Shown here: in pieces, positions 5,579-6,296 of the stretch
How the letters are laid out: each line of letters starts with the position of its first letter
Numbering within the stretch: the first letter of the stretch is position 1
DNA from: Candidatus Poseidoniales archaeon
Lineage (GTDB): Archaea > Thermoplasmatota > Poseidoniia > MGIII > CG-Epi1
Assembly: GCA_015658585.1 (NCBI GenBank)
Contig: DQOP01000042.1
Span: 1 to 6,296 of the forward strand
DNA length: 6,296 nt
Direction: 5' to 3'
Program-made: the position numbers and the translations under genes
The notes under the pieces: model-generated
What the model was told of the DNA's origin: nothing
The model's database searches: none
Seen by the model: the letters and a program-made list of their open reading frames with translations, nothing else

Positions 5579-6296
5579 ATGGCATGGTTCGGCAGAAAAA
5601 AGAAAAAAGCAAGAAAGAAACCTCCTGTTCTAGAGCCAGTAGGTGCTCCGGTAGCGCAAGCTGTGCCTGTAGCTCAACCTGGCGTAGTACAACCTCTTGG
5701 CGTTATGCCTGCTGTACAGCAACCTATGGTAGAGGTGGCACCCGTTGGTGTTATTGCGGATACTGATATTGTTGTTTCAACAGATGCTTCTCCGGCCCCA
5801 CAACCGACAGGATGGTCAAAGCGAAGTCAAAGACCCATAGAGGATATTCACAAGAAACTCGACCATATGATGGACTCCAAGGGCAAAAGCCTGGAAGAAA
5901 GATATGAAGACCGATTTGGGGATTCACTACCCGATTCAGTAACTGCAGATCCAGCTCGAAAAGAATACAATGAGAAAAAGAAAGCCGCTTCTGATAAACC
6001 GAAAATTGTCTTCAAAGAAAGATCACAGCTCAAGTTGACCCCTAAAGCAAGAAGTGAACCAGCTGTTGAAAAAAAACCACAGAAAAAACCAGAAGTCAAA
6101 GCCGATAGTGTTGACAAGGGCCCAGGTATTGGAAGCAGAATTGGAAGTGGAATAAAATCTGGAGGAACAAAAACCAAGGCTGCTTTTGGCAGGGCTGGAT
6201 CTGCTGTAGGGCGTGGTGCCGGAGCTGTTAAATCTGGAATCGGAAGGGGAACCTCAAGAGTGATTGGGATCTTCAGGAGAGGTGACAAGGAAGAAA
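5579..6296 (+). CDS. Uncharacterised Lys/Pro/Gly-rich protein, 3' end outside window
   Basis: Open frame from ATG 5579 to the right edge: 239 codons plus one base, with no stop. I do not recognise a family. It begins with a strongly basic head (MAWFGRKKKKARKKPP), followed by a Pro/Val/Gln/Ala-rich segment (about 17-60), a more ordinary charged segment with a possible helix (IEDIHKKLDHMMD, SLEERYEDRFG; about 87-115), a Lys/Pro/Glu-rich linker (126-175), and a Gly/Arg/Ser/Ala-rich tail (181-235) with loose seven-residue periodicity. No signal peptide or transmembrane helix is evident, so most of it is likely disordered and cytoplasmic, perhaps binding nucleic acid or membrane; this is inference from composition. 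Codon choice looks like its neighbours. It starts 5 nt after the small ORF, without a clear Shine-Dalgarno, so the two may be co-transcribed. Another ATG at 5584 is in a different frame that soon stops. Confidence 0.72.
   Translation, partial: MAWFGRKKKKARKKPPVLEPVGAPVAQAVPVAQPGVVQPLGVMPAVQQPMVEVAPVGVIADTDIVVSTDASPAPQPTGWSKRSQRPIEDIHKKLDHMMDSKGKSLEERYEDRFGDSLPDSVTADPARKEYNEKKKAASDKPKIVFKERSQLKLTPKARSEPAVEKKPQKKPEVKADSVDKGPGIGSRIGSGIKSGGTKTKAAFGRAGSAVGRGAGAVKSGIGRGTSRVIGIFRRGDKEE
6185..6287 (+). repeat. Imperfect seven-residue repeats in the Gly/Arg-rich tail
   Basis: Within the last protein, residues 203-236 line up as imperfect heptads: FGRAGSA, VGRGAGA, VKSGIGR, GTSRVIG, then IFRRG. A bulky hydrophobic residue starts most units (203, 210, 217, 231) and small Gly/Ala/Ser plus one basic residue fill the rest. 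The DNA itself is only weakly repetitive, so the repeat is seen at protein level. Such a pattern resembles glycine-zipper-like or cationic amphipathic segments; no function is implied. Confidence 0.45.

Noticed and set aside
5584..5766. Plus-strand ORF of 60 residues beginning at ATG 5584
   Set aside because: It is a different frame within the longer open frame starting at ATG 5579; its Cys/Ser/Arg-rich translation looks like an out-of-frame reading.
5848..6288. Minus-strand ORF of 146 residues at the right end
   Set aside because: Pro/Leu/Ser-rich mirror of the Lys/Gly-rich plus-strand frame. The plus frame has a better start, but as both are low complexity this choice is less certain than elsewhere.
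1..6296. Mobile element, CRISPR array or defence island
   Set aside because: No transposase, integrase, terminal inverted repeats, regularly spaced repeats or defence-type domains were found; the MazG-like gene alone next to citrate synthase is a housekeeping-type context and not a toxin-antitoxin pair.

Overview
This looks like an archaeal chromosomal segment of about 43-45% GC (estimated by eye). The methionine aminopeptidase is the archaeal/eukaryotic type II form. Several genes have an AT-rich TATA-like element about 25-27 bp before the start codon and no ribosome binding site, which fits leaderless archaeal transcripts. Together with a lipobox-bearing Asp-box lipoprotein and a standard aerobic citrate synthase, this suggests a marine euryarchaeon such as Candidatus Poseidoniales (Marine Group II). 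That placement is inference; no rRNA or other taxonomic marker is present.

Layout. Positions 1-455 (minus strand) hold the N-terminal part of a secreted lipoprotein with two Asp-box (BNR) motifs, cut by the window edge. An AT-rich divergent intergenic region of 105 bp separates it from a rightward series: a MazG-like nucleotide pyrophosphohydrolase (561-896), citrate synthase (939-2081), a short TsaC/YrdC-type threonylcarbamoyl-AMP synthase (2124-2699), type II methionine aminopeptidase (2689-3579) and a CLC-family anion transporter/channel with tandem CBS domains (3576-5405). The last three form a tight cluster. TsaC and MetAP overlap by 11 bp, with a strong Shine-Dalgarno before a TTG start, and MetAP and CLC overlap by 4 bp (ATGA), so translational coupling is likely. 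Further right are a candidate 42-residue small protein (5445-5573) and a lysine/proline/glycine-rich, largely disordered protein of unknown function (5579 to the window end), which runs out of the window.

Functionally these are mostly housekeeping genes: nucleotide-pool cleaning, TCA-cycle entry, tRNA t6A modification, N-terminal methionine removal and ion homeostasis. I see no mobile element, CRISPR array, RNA gene or recognisable defence system. The most notable point is the CLC protein: the normally conserved gating glutamate of the GREGP motif is valine (GRVGP), the internal proton-glutamate position is leucine and the selectivity-filter serine position is alanine. It may therefore be a passive channel rather than a proton-coupled exchanger. 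The two unrecognised proteins at the right end are the only dark matter in the window.
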